A stretch of DNA of 29,503 bases from a virus. The notes under the pieces are model-generated. The model did not search any database. It saw nothing but the letters and a program-made list of their open reading frames with translations, and was not told the origin of the DNA. The translations under genes were made by a program, and so were the position numbers. Of the stretch, positions 14,628-22,722 are shown in pieces (the stretch's first letter is position 1; every line of letters starts with the position of its first letter). Location of the stretch: IMG/VR virus record IMGVR_UViG_3300025778_000059, positions 1 to 29,503 of that record. One strand, given 5' to 3'.

Positions 14628-17600
14628 TTATGCTGTATATGAACCGCTAGATGTAAATGTTAATATTGTATTGCTTCCTGATGTTGTAACAGTTGGGCTT
14701 CCTGTGGTTGTGCCTGTGTAATTTGCGGTTGCTACAGAAATAATTACCACTCCTGAACCACCATTTCCACCAGCATAGTATGTTGAATTAATAAATCCAC
14801 CGCCTCCACCACCACCGCCAGTATTAGCCGCTCCAGCAGTACCAGTGGAAGAATAAGTACCACCATTTCCACCGCCACCTGTACCGCCTGTGCCGTAAGT
14901 TAATCCGTCATAAGTATTATTACCGCCACCGCCCCCACCGCCAGCATATGTTACGGCTGAACCAGTAATTGAGCTAGAAGTTCCATTACCACCATTACCA
15001 GGCACAGTTGAAGAAGGTGTACCACCAATAGCACTAGAACCACCGCCACCACCAGGATTTTGAGTTATTCCATTAGCACCAGCATAGCCTTGTCCTGATG
15101 TGCCAGAGCCAGCAGTTCCAGAAGCGTATCCACCACCACCACCTGACCCACCTGATAATCCATTTGCTGCAAATCCACCGCCTCCACCACCAGCTATTGC
15201 AGATAGACCAAAACCTGTGCTATTTGTTCCACTTGAACCAGTATTTAAACCGCCAGACGCACCACCATTTCCACCGCTTCCTACAACAAAAGAATAAGTT
15301 GTTCCAGAAGATAAAGTTGTTGTACCGCTTAGCAATCCACCAGCACCGCCACCGCCACCTGAAGCAGAACCACCTCCACCACCGCCAGCAACAATTAAGT
15401 AAGAAGCAGAATAGCTAAGAGATTTCCATGTTGGGGTAGATGATCCTTGTGAAACTAATACTTGGCCTGATGTTCCTGCTGCTGTAAATCCGTAAGCAGT
15501 TCCAGTTCCGTATGCCACTGCACCAGCAGTAGGGGTAGCGGATGAATTTGTGCCACCATAAGCAATTGCTAAAGTACCGCTAGAAATATTGCTTGCATTA
15601 AGACTGGTTAAATTTGCACCTGAACCACTAAAAGAGGTTGCAGCCAAAAGACCTGTGCTAGGTGTGTAATTAAGTTTAGTGGAGCTAGTATATTCATTAG
15701 TAATAGAACCAGATGTAACACGAGCAAATAATGGATAATAAGCACTTGCAGAGCTTGTATCGTCTGTAATTGTGATTCCAGAAGAAGAAGCAGCAGCCCA
15801 AGTCGGTACACCGCCCGCCAATGTTAAAACGTATCCGTTTGTTCCAGCAGCTAAGAAAGTCGTTGTATTTGCCGAGGATTGATAGGGCAATGAACCTGTT
15901 GCACCGCCAGCTAAATTTGTGGCGGTTGTTGCTGATGTTGCGCTGGTTGCTGTGGCAGCGTTCCCGCCAATCGAAAGACTAGAAGCTGTACCTGTTAAAC
16001 CTGTTCCTGCGCCACTAAAGCTAGTAGATGTAAATACGCCAGTAGAAGGGTTGTATTGCAGTTTAGTAGAGCTTGTATATTCTGTTGATAAGTTTCCGCT
16101 TGTTTGGTTAGCAAACAAAGGATAACGAGTGCTATTTGTAGTGGTGTCATCGGTTACAGTCGCATAAGCAGTTGGGGTTGTCCAAGTTGGCGTTCCTGTT
16201 CCTGCGGATGTCAAAACTTGACCTGAAGTGCCAGCAGCAGTAAATCCTGTTGTATTTGCTGAAGATTGCCACGGAATTGCACCCGCTACTCCGCCAGCCA
16301 AATTAGTCGATGTTGTTGCTGTTGAGGCTGATCCTACGGAAAGGGTGCTTTGAGCTACATATTGTGGAGCAGATGCACCAGCAGTCAATACATAGTTTGT
16401 AGTGCCTAAAGCAAGGCTAGTAGTTGTGCTAGAAGCCGATTGATACAATAATGAGCCTGTTGCCCCACCAGCTACGTTAGTTGCCGTAGTTGCACTAGCG
16501 ACTGCGCCACTTACGATAGAACCTAAAATTGAGGTAATCCAGCTAGGATTTGAGTAGCTACCTGTTGTATATACGCCATTAGTAACTGTTCCAGCATTAC
16601 CTGTAATACTGATTCCCCAATTACCACTAGCGTTTGTGCCTGTGGTAGAAGGTGCGCCCACAGTATTGTATGAAACAGTTAACGCAGAAGCACCATTAAA
16701 GGTTGACCCAGATGCGCTTCCTGACCCGCTATTATTAAATGTAATGCTATTCGTTACACTTCCTGCACTTGTAGCAGATGTTGCAGTCGCAGCATTTCCG
16801 CCAATACTTAATCCTGATGCTGTTCCTGTAAGCCCGCTACCTGATCCACTAAAAGAAGAAGTAGCAGTAATAGTAGTACCAGTAATTGCGGAAGCAGTAG
16901 AACCGCCAATAGTAGTGCCATTGATTGATCCTCCTGTAATTGCTACGCTATTTGCATTTTGGGTTGACATTGTGCCAAGACCGCTAACTTGGCTATTTGA
17001 TATTGCAATAGCAGTAGCAGATAAAGACGTTAACTGACCTTGAGCATTGACTGTTGCTAATAATGTGTTACTAGACGAACCATAAGAACCGCTGGTAACG
17101 CCTGTATTGGTAATGCTAAATTGGTTTGAAGAAAGCGTTAAACCTGTGCCTGCGGTGTAAACAGCACTACCTGAGAATTGAACCCACGGCATCGCTGTGA
17201 CGTTGATTGTTCCCGTCTGTGTTGCTGTGCAAACCCAACCTGTGTCAGATTGACCGCCATTTAATATGACTGTATAAGCACCTGGCACTTCTGACCATAC
17301 ATCCATATCTGTAGAACGAGTCCATGCAGATGCAGATGCGATATAAATGCCGTTATATTGGCTCAAAGACTGGTTTTTGACGAGAACACGATCACCAGCT
17401 AGGGTAGTGTACCCATCAATCGTTTGTAGCCCTGAGAGCGTTATATTGGCTGTTGTTGCGACTTGGCAAGCAGCTTTAGGGCCAAGACCTTGTGCAACTG
17501 TATCGACATAGTATTTATTAGCAATATCAGTAGAGCCTGAGGGCGTGGTGCTAATTTGCCCTGTAGTGGTCGTAATATTGGTAAAAACGCCTGTAGAAGG

Positions 17601-17786
17601 GCTTATAGCACCGATTGTAGTGCTGTCAATCGTGCTATTAGTAATGGTTAACCCTGATTGAACAGGGTTAAATGTGGCGTAAAAGGGCTGACCTTGACCT
17701 ATGAACGTATTAAACGTGCCATCAAGATTAAAATACGCCTGAACAGGCAGGAGATTCTGCGTTACAGAATCATTAATTCCAGCCAT
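14628..17786 (-). CDS. long tail fibre / adhesin, 1052 aa
   Basis: Largest gene of the window. Residues 1-35 contain NLLPVQAYFNLDG and a GQG motif shared with the 17796-18266 protein, probably an attachment tag. Residues about 85-225 form a fibre domain with ANKYYVD, then LAGDRVLVKNQS, NGIYI and WTRSTDMD, known from many phage fibres. The shaft (about 260-790) is built from repeats: SIGGNAATATSATSA, SANTT-x-F-x-AAGT, and a TDDT...YPLFA...EYTSSTKL unit, each at least twice. From about 793 (SYLIVAGGGGGG) to the end is a glycine-rich tip homologous to that at 13224-14258. Host-receptor recognition is inferred. Confidence 0.85.
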   Translation of the reverse strand: MAGINDSVTQNLLPVQAYFNLDGTFNTFIGQGQPFYATFNPVQSGLTITNSTIDSTTIGAISPSTGVFTNITTTTGQISTTPSGSTDIANKYYVDTVAQGLGPKAACQVATTANITLSGLQTIDGYTTLAGDRVLVKNQSLSQYNGIYIASASAWTRSTDMDVWSEVPGAYTVILNGGQSDTGWVCTATQTGTINVTAMPWVQFSGSAVYTAGTGLTLSSNQFSITNTGVTSGSYGSSSNTLLATVNAQGQLTSLSATAIAISNSQVSGLGTMSTQNANSVAITGGSINGTTIGGSTASAITGTTITATSSFSGSGSGLTGTASGLSIGGNAATATSATSAGSVTNSITFNNSGSGSASGSTFNGASALTVSYNTVGAPSTTGTNASGNWGISITGNAGTVTNGVYTTGSYSNPSWITSILGSIVSGAVASATTATNVAGGATGSLLYQSASSTTTSLALGTTNYVLTAGASAPQYVAQSTLSVGSASTATTSTNLAGGVAGAIPWQSSANTTGFTAAGTSGQVLTSAGTGTPTWTTPTAYATVTDDTTTNSTRYPLFANQTSGNLSTEYTSSTKLQYNPSTGVFTSTSFSGAGTGLTGTASSLSIGGNAATATSATSATTATNLAGGATGSLPYQSSANTTTFLAAGTNGYVLTLAGGVPTWAAASSSGITITDDTSSASAYYPLFARVTSGSITNEYTSSTKLNYTPSTGLLAATSFSGSGANLTSLNASNISSGTLAIAYGGTNSSATPTAGAVAYGTGTAYGFTAAGTSGQVLVSQGSSTPTWKSLSYSASYLIVAGGGGGGSASGGGGGAGGLLSGTTTLSSGTTYSFVVGSGGNGGASGGLNTGSSGTNSTGFGLSAIAGGGGGGFAANGLSGGSGGGGGYASGTAGSGTSGQGYAGANGITQNPGGGGGSSAIGGTPSSTVPGNGGNGTSSSITGSAVTYAGGGGGGGNNTYDGLTYGTGGTGGGGNGGTYSSTGTAGAANTGGGGGGGGFINSTYYAGGNGGSGVVIISVATANYTGTTTGSPTVTTSGSNTILTFTSSGSYTA

Positions 17787-17795
17787 AATCTACCT

Positions 17796-18266
17796 TTAGT
17801 AGGCGATACAGTTAACTAAAACTACATCTCCAGCAGACATATTAGCAGCAGCACCTGTTGTAACAGAATAGCTAGTAAATGTGACTGAAGTGGTTGTGCT
17901 TCCTGTTAATTGCAAAAATACTGCATTACCACTAGTTACATCAGCAGCAAAACCTAACCAACCATTAGGGGCTGTAGGAAGATTGATCGTTCCATTAGCT
18001 GCGCCACCTGTGCCAACTGTTACTTTGAAACAAAAACTGTTATTAGCAAGAATAGTGGGGTTAGTTCCCCATCCAGAACCCAAAGTAGGATTAGTTCCTG
18101 AAATTACTAAATTGCCTTCAACGCTTAAATTAGTAGCATTTATTGGTGTTTGTAACGAATTGCCACCTTGACCATACAGACCCAAGCAGTTGCCATTGGC
18201 ATCATATTCAGCTTGAACTGGTAATAAATTGATAACTGAACTGCTTGCAACGCCTGGGTTTGCCAT
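17796..18266 (-). CDS. small fibre-like virion protein, 156 aa
   Basis: The N-terminus (SSSVINLLPVQAEYDANG, then YGQGG) repeats the tag at the start of the 1052-residue fibre, so both may dock to the same site. The rest is beta-rich with short motifs (NLSVEGNLVISG, then TINLPTAPNGW, GDVVLVNCIAY). It resembles the strand-rich ends of trimeric fibres that carry an NLPTAP.GW.C/G.-type segment. The gene is preceded by AAGGAAAA. It is likely a minor fibre, tip or alternative adhesin. Function is inferred from shared sequence and position; no enzymatic motif is present. Confidence 0.65.
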   Translation of the reverse strand: MANPGVASSSVINLLPVQAEYDANGNCLGLYGQGGNSLQTPINATNLSVEGNLVISGTNPTLGSGWGTNPTILANNSFCFKVTVGTGGAANGTINLPTAPNGWLGFAADVTSGNAVFLQLTGSTTTSVTFTSYSVTTGAAANMSAGDVVLVNCIAY

Positions 18267-18275
18267 AATTTTTCC

Positions 18276-18629
18276 TTAGTTCTGATCTACCATTGGCAAC
18301 ACATATAGTGTGCCACTTGTTCCAATCGCTGTAATTGCAAAACTTGGGGGTACTGCCAAAACTGTAGGCTGGGACATTGCTACGCCCAACACAAAGCTCT
18401 GGCTAGTGTTTCCACCTGATGGCAATACGGCTGCTGGGGCTGTTGTTGTTGTGCCTGCAATAGCAGGAGCAATCGTAATAGCAACAGGGCTAGAGCCAGT
18501 ATTCAAAAAGCCACAAAAGTTCGCTTGATCGTTCCCGTTAGGGGTAATCGTTACAGAAGTAGAAGAAGTGCCACTAACGCTAATAGCCGTTGTAGGGCCT
18601 ACAAAACGATATGCTGATACGTTAGCCAT
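18276..18629 (-). CDS. beta-rich structural protein, 117 aa
   Basis: Composition is dominated by T, S, A, V, G and P with one cysteine (NFCGFLNTGSSPV). Predicted strands alternate with short loops, as expected for a single beta-sandwich. It begins ANVSAYRFVGPTTAISVSG. No signal peptide or charged helix is seen. It sits in a row with two other proteins of similar size and composition (18639-18968 and, beyond the glycosyltransferase, 19751-20203), which suggests head-decoration or tail-surface proteins. I do not recognise the family. The ribosome site is AAGGA. Confidence 0.6.
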   Translation of the reverse strand: MANVSAYRFVGPTTAISVSGTSSTSVTITPNGNDQANFCGFLNTGSSPVAITIAPAIAGTTTTAPAAVLPSGGNTSQSFVLGVAMSQPTVLAVPPSFAITAIGTSGTLYVLPMVDQN

Positions 18630-18638
18630 GTTTAATCC

Positions 18639-18968
18639 TTAAGCTGCGTTAGTTGGGAGGATTGTGCCTTCTAAACGATCACAAGCAAGGATGTATGTGC
18701 CAACAAAAGGGGTCAAAGCAGAAGTGCTTGCGTTAACAAATTGGATAGACAATACGTTAGCAGCAGAAACCCAAGTATTAGCTACTGTAATGCCAGTAGT
18801 TTGTGCGCCTGCAGAAGTTGCGCTAATTGCATCATTTACAGCTAGACCAGGAATAGTAAAGGTCTGAACGGCAGTAGAAGAAGCTGATACTGAAGTTGGG
18901 GTTAAGGATGGATAAACGAGGAAGTTATAAAGAATATTTCCACGTGCTGGAGTTGTTTGAAATGACAT
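18639..18968 (-). CDS. beta-rich structural protein, 109 aa
   Basis: Starts MSFQTTPARGNILYNFLVYPSL. The rest is strand-rich, for example VQTFTIPGLAVNDAI, VLSIQFVNAST and GTYILACDRL. The TFTIPGLAVND then VSAANVLSIQFVNAS pattern occurs in small phage proteins of unknown function found near coat or fibre genes. Its ribosome site AAAGGA lies within a 12-base palindrome (18976-18987). The gene follows the glycosyltransferase in transcription order, after a short non-coding gap. A virion surface role is likely but not shown. Confidence 0.6.
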   Translation of the reverse strand: MSFQTTPARGNILYNFLVYPSLTPTSVSASSTAVQTFTIPGLAVNDAISATSAGAQTTGITVANTWVSAANVLSIQFVNASTSALTPFVGTYILACDRLEGTILPTNAA

Positions 18969-19008
18969 AGTTTTTCCTTTGCAAAGGGGGTGTGTTGTGA
19001 ATCTACAA

Positions 19009-19686
19009 CTATTTTACATTGTTTTCTAGACTTCTCAAGTAATTTCCCATGCTTCCTTTGTAAGATTTGTAACCTATGTGACCCATCTCCATTTCAAAGT
19101 CAGCCCAGACTTTTCCACCAATTTGACGGAATCTTTCGCAAAAGCTGAAATCCTCACTTAAACGATCACCAGGTATATCCAATGGATCAAAGAATGGCCA
19201 AAACTCTGAGCTTTCATTAGTGCTTCTTTGGGTGGTTTTGGGATAGGCTTTAATCATCTGTTCTACGCAATTACGGGTAATTTTCATAAAACCGCCAGGA
19301 AGTCCAGCCACTTCCATCAATCCTGTTTCTGAATCTGTTCTATATTCTTCTTTTAAGTCCATGCGAACAGGAAAAGCTACTTCTTCTGTCTTTTTAGGGT
19401 AAACACCACCTACAACATCTACTGGATATTCTACTAATTTGACCATATCGCCTTGTGTCCAAAAGACATCATCATCAATAAAAATGAGTTCATCAGCTAT
19501 AGAACGATAAAAAGTGGCTACGATTGCTGCTCGACACGCTGCAATATCGCTATTTCCAACATCTTCGGCAATCATAAATTTATAGCCTTTTGAGAGCAAT
19601 AAAATGACATCGCCCATTAAAGCTCGCATCGTTTGGACATGGACTTTGCCTGAATAGCAAGGAAGCCCGATCATAATTGTTTTCAT
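19009..19686 (-). CDS. glycosyltransferase, GT-A fold
   Basis: 225 residues. The N-terminus MKTIMIGLPCYSGKVH, then SDIAACRAAI and ADELIFIDDDVFW, fits a GT-A sugar-nucleotide fold; the acidic DDD at 71-73 is the metal-binding DxD motif. GLPGGFMKI (about 128-136) and LSEDFSFCERF (about 176-186, with E178-D179 as possible catalytic base) match the acceptor side of GT2-like enzymes, and GHIGY at about 202-206 gives the usual late His. It would move a sugar to an unknown acceptor. Lying within the virion genes, it could decorate the coat or fibres, or alter host surface sugar. The ribosome site is AAGGGGA. Confidence 0.82.
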   Translation of the reverse strand: MKTIMIGLPCYSGKVHVQTMRALMGDVILLLSKGYKFMIAEDVGNSDIAACRAAIVATFYRSIADELIFIDDDVFWTQGDMVKLVEYPVDVVGGVYPKKTEEVAFPVRMDLKEEYRTDSETGLMEVAGLPGGFMKITRNCVEQMIKAYPKTTQRSTNESSEFWPFFDPLDIPGDRLSEDFSFCERFRQIGGKVWADFEMEMGHIGYKSYKGSMGNYLRSLENNVK

Positions 19687-19704
19687 TAATTCCCCTTAAA
19701 TGTG

Positions 19705-19731
19705 AAAAACCCACCCTTTTTAGGGGGTGGG
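19705..19731 (-). terminator. rho-independent terminator after the coat operon
   Basis: On the - strand CCCACCC pairs with GGGTGGG (seven G-C-rich pairs, 19725-19731 with 19710-19716) around an eight-base loop, followed at once by five T (19709-19705). It lies between the 19751-20203 gene and the glycosyltransferase, so it would lower transcription from the head genes into the tail genes. On the + strand the following bases are not a clean T-run. Confidence 0.8.
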
Positions 19732-19750
19732 CTTCTACTTTACTACAAAA

Positions 19751-20203
19751 TTACTGCTGTGGGCCTGATAAATCGTAGCCGTAAACATACACGTCAACTG
19801 TGCCTGAAACAGTAGCAGTAGCTACGTTTACATACAAAGTTTGTGCTGTTTGCGCCAAAGCAGGGTAACTTGCAGCAACTACATCAACATACGTTGTGCT
19901 GGTAAAGCTAGCAGGCAAAGTAGCGGTTGTGAGAATTGCAGCGGTTGTGTTGCCCTGTGATGGAGCATTGTAAATACCAAAATAAACGCTTGCTGGGCTA
20001 GAGATTGCAGAACCTGCGTTGTTTGCGTTAGCAATCAAAACAGTTGCTGGAACATAGCTAGAAGTGTTAATTACGTTAACTGCGGTATCAGTATCAGATG
20101 CTAGGCTTACACCCTTGCTTACTGCCAAAAGGCGCAGAGCTTGGTTTGTACCTAGATTCTGTGGATGAATCGAGTTAGTTACTGCTGGTCCTGGATTAGA
20201 CAT
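19751..20203 (-). CDS. probable head decoration or minor capsid protein, 150 aa
   Basis: Immediately downstream of the coat gene, with a good ribosome site (AAAGGAAA). The protein starts MSNPGPAVTNSIHPQNLGTNQ and is strand-rich, with A, T, V and S dominating (VYFGIYNAPSQGNT, TLYVNVATATVSGTVDVYVYGYDLSG). Its end resembles a beta-sandwich. By position directly after coat and before the terminator it is a candidate decoration or head-stabilising protein, made in large amounts together with coat. No family is recognised with certainty. Confidence 0.65.
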   Translation of the reverse strand: MSNPGPAVTNSIHPQNLGTNQALRLLAVSKGVSLASDTDTAVNVINTSSYVPATVLIANANNAGSAISSPASVYFGIYNAPSQGNTTAAILTTATLPASFTSTTYVDVVAASYPALAQTAQTLYVNVATATVSGTVDVYVYGYDLSGPQQ

Positions 20204-20229
20204 ATAGTTTCCTTTCGTTATCCGTTAAA

Positions 20230-21468
20230 TTAAGCTGCAACACGGCAAGCGAGTTCAGGATACAAGTTAGCCCAACCATACAGAACGTCTAAACGAGTAG
20301 GAATAGAATCGTTGTTAATGGTGTATTGACGAACTACACGCATTGACAGACCGATTTCCTTATCGCTTGCACGACCTGCAAAGTGAACACCCTCTGGCAA
20401 CTCAAGGTCGGCTACTGCAAGAGTAAACGCATTGCGGTGCATGATGATGTTTTGTGGGGAAACAGTACCAGACTGGTTAAAGAAGGTAACAGCTTGTCCG
20501 CTTGCTGGAGAAGGAATAGATACGTTCTGGAACTGACCAGCGGTGATGATTGCTGGGGAAACGTTTACAGAAATAGTACCACCTGAGCCAGAAACAGCAG
20601 TATTAACTACAAAGTTACGCAACTTGTTTGAACCATAAGCTTGACGATTCTGTGGGTTAACTGCATAAACGCCAGCGATAGTGAATGTATCGCCTTGGTT
20701 CAAGCTAACGCCATTGGTCAAAGACAAAGTGATGGTGCTTGAAGAAGCCCAACCAGATGTCAAGAAACCAGTAGCGGTAGAAGTGTTAACAGTAGCAGAA
20801 CCTGAGAAGTTACCGAAAGTATGGGATACGATGTTTTGATCCATCTTCCAGTTCATACCAGCAGAGTCACGACCCATCAAACCTTTGCGATACTGCTCGC
20901 CAATAGCTTCCTGTGGCACAAAGAGGCCTTTCAAGCTGTCAACGATAGTAGCTGAGGTAAATGGCTCAACTGTGCATGAACGACGACCATCACGTGGTGC
21001 GCCTTCAGCATCAAGGTAAGCAGCAGCGGTCAAGTAAGTGATCAAACCAGTTGGAGGCGTACCAGCAACACCAACGATGTTCGCTGTGTTGTTAGCAGCT
21101 TGCAAAGTACCATCACGGTCAATCTTGTTAGCGATAGCAGCTACAGCAGGCTTCAATACACGATCAGAGAACATATCCAAAGACAAAGCTAAGTCTTGGG
21201 TTGTGAACTGTGTGTCAACGTGAAACTGAGTTGACAAAGTCACAGGCACAGAAGTTTCATTGAAGTCTTCTACGTTTAGGGCTGGGCCAGTTGTACCAAT
21301 GAAACGACCTGGTTTACGAACGTTAACTGTGTTACCGATCTTGCCACCCACGATTGCAAATTGGTCGTCATAATTTCTATCGACTTCGCTTGTAAATGTT
21401 AATTCGTTTTCCAAGACCATCAACGCTTCGTTGGTGATCTTAGAAATAGTTAGCAAATTATTTGCCAT
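20230..21468 (-). CDS. major capsid (coat) protein, P22 gp5-like
   Basis: Forms the icosahedral shell. The N-terminus (NNLLTISKITNEALMVLENEL, read in pieces) and FTSEVDRNYDDQFA, then GNTVNVRKPGRF, are characteristic of P22-type coat proteins. QFHVDTQFTTQDLALSLDMFSDRVL lies on the following helices. Residues about 215-330 are rich in S, T and G and should include the inserted I-domain of this family (INQGDTFTIAGV-like block: SLNQGDTFTIAGVYAVNP). The end is LYGWANLYPELACRV. Length 412 compares with 430 for P22. The start follows AAAGGAAA. A co-chaperonin gene at 28639 may help fold it. Confidence 0.92.
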   Translation of the reverse strand: MANNLLTISKITNEALMVLENELTFTSEVDRNYDDQFAIVGGKIGNTVNVRKPGRFIGTTGPALNVEDFNETSVPVTLSTQFHVDTQFTTQDLALSLDMFSDRVLKPAVAAIANKIDRDGTLQAANNTANIVGVAGTPPTGLITYLTAAAYLDAEGAPRDGRRSCTVEPFTSATIVDSLKGLFVPQEAIGEQYRKGLMGRDSAGMNWKMDQNIVSHTFGNFSGSATVNTSTATGFLTSGWASSSTITLSLTNGVSLNQGDTFTIAGVYAVNPQNRQAYGSNKLRNFVVNTAVSGSGGTISVNVSPAIITAGQFQNVSIPSPASGQAVTFFNQSGTVSPQNIIMHRNAFTLAVADLELPEGVHFAGRASDKEIGLSMRVVRQYTINNDSIPTRLDVLYGWANLYPELACRVAA

Positions 21469-21500
21469 GATTATTTCCTTTATATATATTTAAATGGGTA

Positions 21501-22421
21501 TCAGCGAATCCGTTTAGCCTGTCGTGCTGCTTTCCATTGGGCGTAAGTTCCATGAAATGCTCCATCTCCATCGATGAGAACATCTCCTGTACCTTTGCCA
21601 GCGGTGAGAGGCTTAATCGGTGCTGGTGCTTTAGTACGAGCAACAGGTTCGCTTTTCTCAACAGGAGCTTCTTTACGCTCATATTGACTTTCCAATTTCC
21701 CTAATTCTTTAAGAGCTTTAGCTACAGGCATAGAAGCTACTTTTTGAGCGTAATCCGTATCTGATGCTAAGTGATATAGGATTTGTGGGCCTACATCGGA
21801 TTCTAGGATTGCATCTCGTACTTCATCTCGTACGACTACATTACTAGAACTAACCATATCATCAAAGTCAGGAAGTTCAGCTTTTGCTTTTTCAAGTTTC
21901 TGAGTCCAAGACTGTATTACTTGATTTCTTTCTTCTTGAATTTTGCGTTGCTGTTCTTGTATATCACGCTGTTCTAAGGCTTTTTCTGCACTCCACTCTG
22001 CTAATGCTTCAGCGTATTCAAAAGCATCATTAAACTGCGATGCTTGTGGTTTTTCGCTAACGGGATCAGCTTGAATAGGCGCAGGCTGTTGCTGTCTTTC
22101 AAGTTCTTGTAAACGGGCTTCTAGGGCTTGCTTTTCGGCTTCAGCTTGTTTAGCACGTTTAGTAAGCTCTGAAAAACGCTTTTCAAGTTTGGGATTTTGT
22201 TTAGGCTTGTCTGTTACTTCCGCTTCTTGTTCTGCCTCTGATTCACTCTCAGCTTGAGCTTCAACTTCTGGCTCTGTGGAAACTTCTCTTTCGAGTGTTT
22301 CAACTACAGCCTCAGAAGGAGCTTCTTCGCTAGCTAAACCAAGTTTATTAGCAGTCCATTCCGCTAAATTATCTGACGTTACTACATTGTCTGCTGTTCT
22401 TACTACTGTTTCTTCTGACAT
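21501..22421 (-). CDS. scaffolding protein
   Basis: A helical, highly charged protein (about 306 residues) between portal and coat, as expected for the internal scaffold that directs coat assembly and then leaves. I choose the ATG at 22421 (MSEETVV), preceded by GAGGAA; the open frame extends to a TTG at 22433. Glutamate-rich residues 40-75 are followed by long coiled-coil-like helices with Q, E, K and R (RFSELTKRAKQAEAEKQALE, then QRDIQEQQRKIQEERNQ). The C-terminus is basic (ARQAKRIR), suited to contact the coat. Composition and position define it; sequence identity to P22 gp8 is not evident by eye. Confidence 0.82.
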   Translation of the reverse strand: MSEETVVRTADNVVTSDNLAEWTANKLGLASEEAPSEAVVETLEREVSTEPEVEAQAESESEAEQEAEVTDKPKQNPKLEKRFSELTKRAKQAEAEKQALEARLQELERQQQPAPIQADPVSEKPQASQFNDAFEYAEALAEWSAEKALEQRDIQEQQRKIQEERNQVIQSWTQKLEKAKAELPDFDDMVSSSNVVVRDEVRDAILESDVGPQILYHLASDTDYAQKVASMPVAKALKELGKLESQYERKEAPVEKSEPVARTKAPAPIKPLTAGKGTGDVLIDGDGAFHGTYAQWKAARQAKRIR

Positions 22422-22474
22422 GAGATTCCTCAAGAATTAACCCTGTGAACCCACAGGTAGGTACTACAAATATT

Positions 22475-22503
22475 TTTATATCACAAATGTTGCGCTTTTA
22501 CAA
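22475..22503 (-). promoter_or_regulatory. candidate sigma70-type promoter upstream of scaffold and coat genes
   Basis: On the - strand TTGTAA (22503-22498) and TATAAA (22480-22475) are separated by exactly 17 bases. They match the TTGACA and TATAAT consensus at four and five of six positions. It lies in one of the longer gaps of the head region and would drive the scaffold and coat genes. A six-pair hairpin (ATGTTG/CAACAT, 22487-22506) overlaps it, and another (CCTGTG/CACAGG, 22442-22457) follows. Confidence 0.45.
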
Positions 22504-22505
22504 CA

Positions 22506-22721
22506 TTATTCTTTATTGTATTTTTTTGAGATTTCATTGGAAACATAATCTGCCATATTTTCTTTACGCATATTTTTTTCTTTTTGCATCATTTCTTGAA
22601 TGGCATTTATTTTGTTTGCATCAGAATGTGAAATTGATTTTTTACCAACAGCTTCAACAACTTTTGGATCATATTTCTCTTTATTTAACAAAAATTTGTA
22701 TTTTTGTTCAGCTTTTGACAT
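22506..22721 (-). CDS. hypothetical charged protein, 71 aa, between portal and scaffold
   Basis: A lysine-, asparagine- and glutamate-rich helical protein (SKAEQKYKFLLNKEKYDP, then SHSDANKINAIQEMMQKEKN). It begins MSKAEQKYK two bases after the portal stop. No membrane span or cysteine is present. It could be an accessory assembly factor, but nothing supports a definite role. The base composition is more AT-rich than that of portal and coat, so it may be a recent insertion. P22 has no gene at this place. The region after its stop (22434-22505) holds the candidate promoter and two small hairpins. Confidence 0.6.
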   Translation of the reverse strand: MSKAEQKYKFLLNKEKYDPKVVEAVGKKSISHSDANKINAIQEMMQKEKNMRKENMADYVSNEISKKYNKE

Positions 22722-22722
22722 A

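Noticed and set aside
15098-15418. Long + strand ORFs rich in H, Q and L or in P across the glycine-rich region
   Set aside because: They are the antisense of GGN-rich codons of the fibre tip (glycine codons read backwards as proline or histidine). No ribosome site or coupling is present, and no + strand gene is expected there.
18976-18987. Perfect 12-base palindrome CCTTTGCAAAGG containing a ribosome site
   Set aside because: With a minimal loop only four pairs remain, too weak to block ribosomes. It may be chance, although an operator cannot be excluded.
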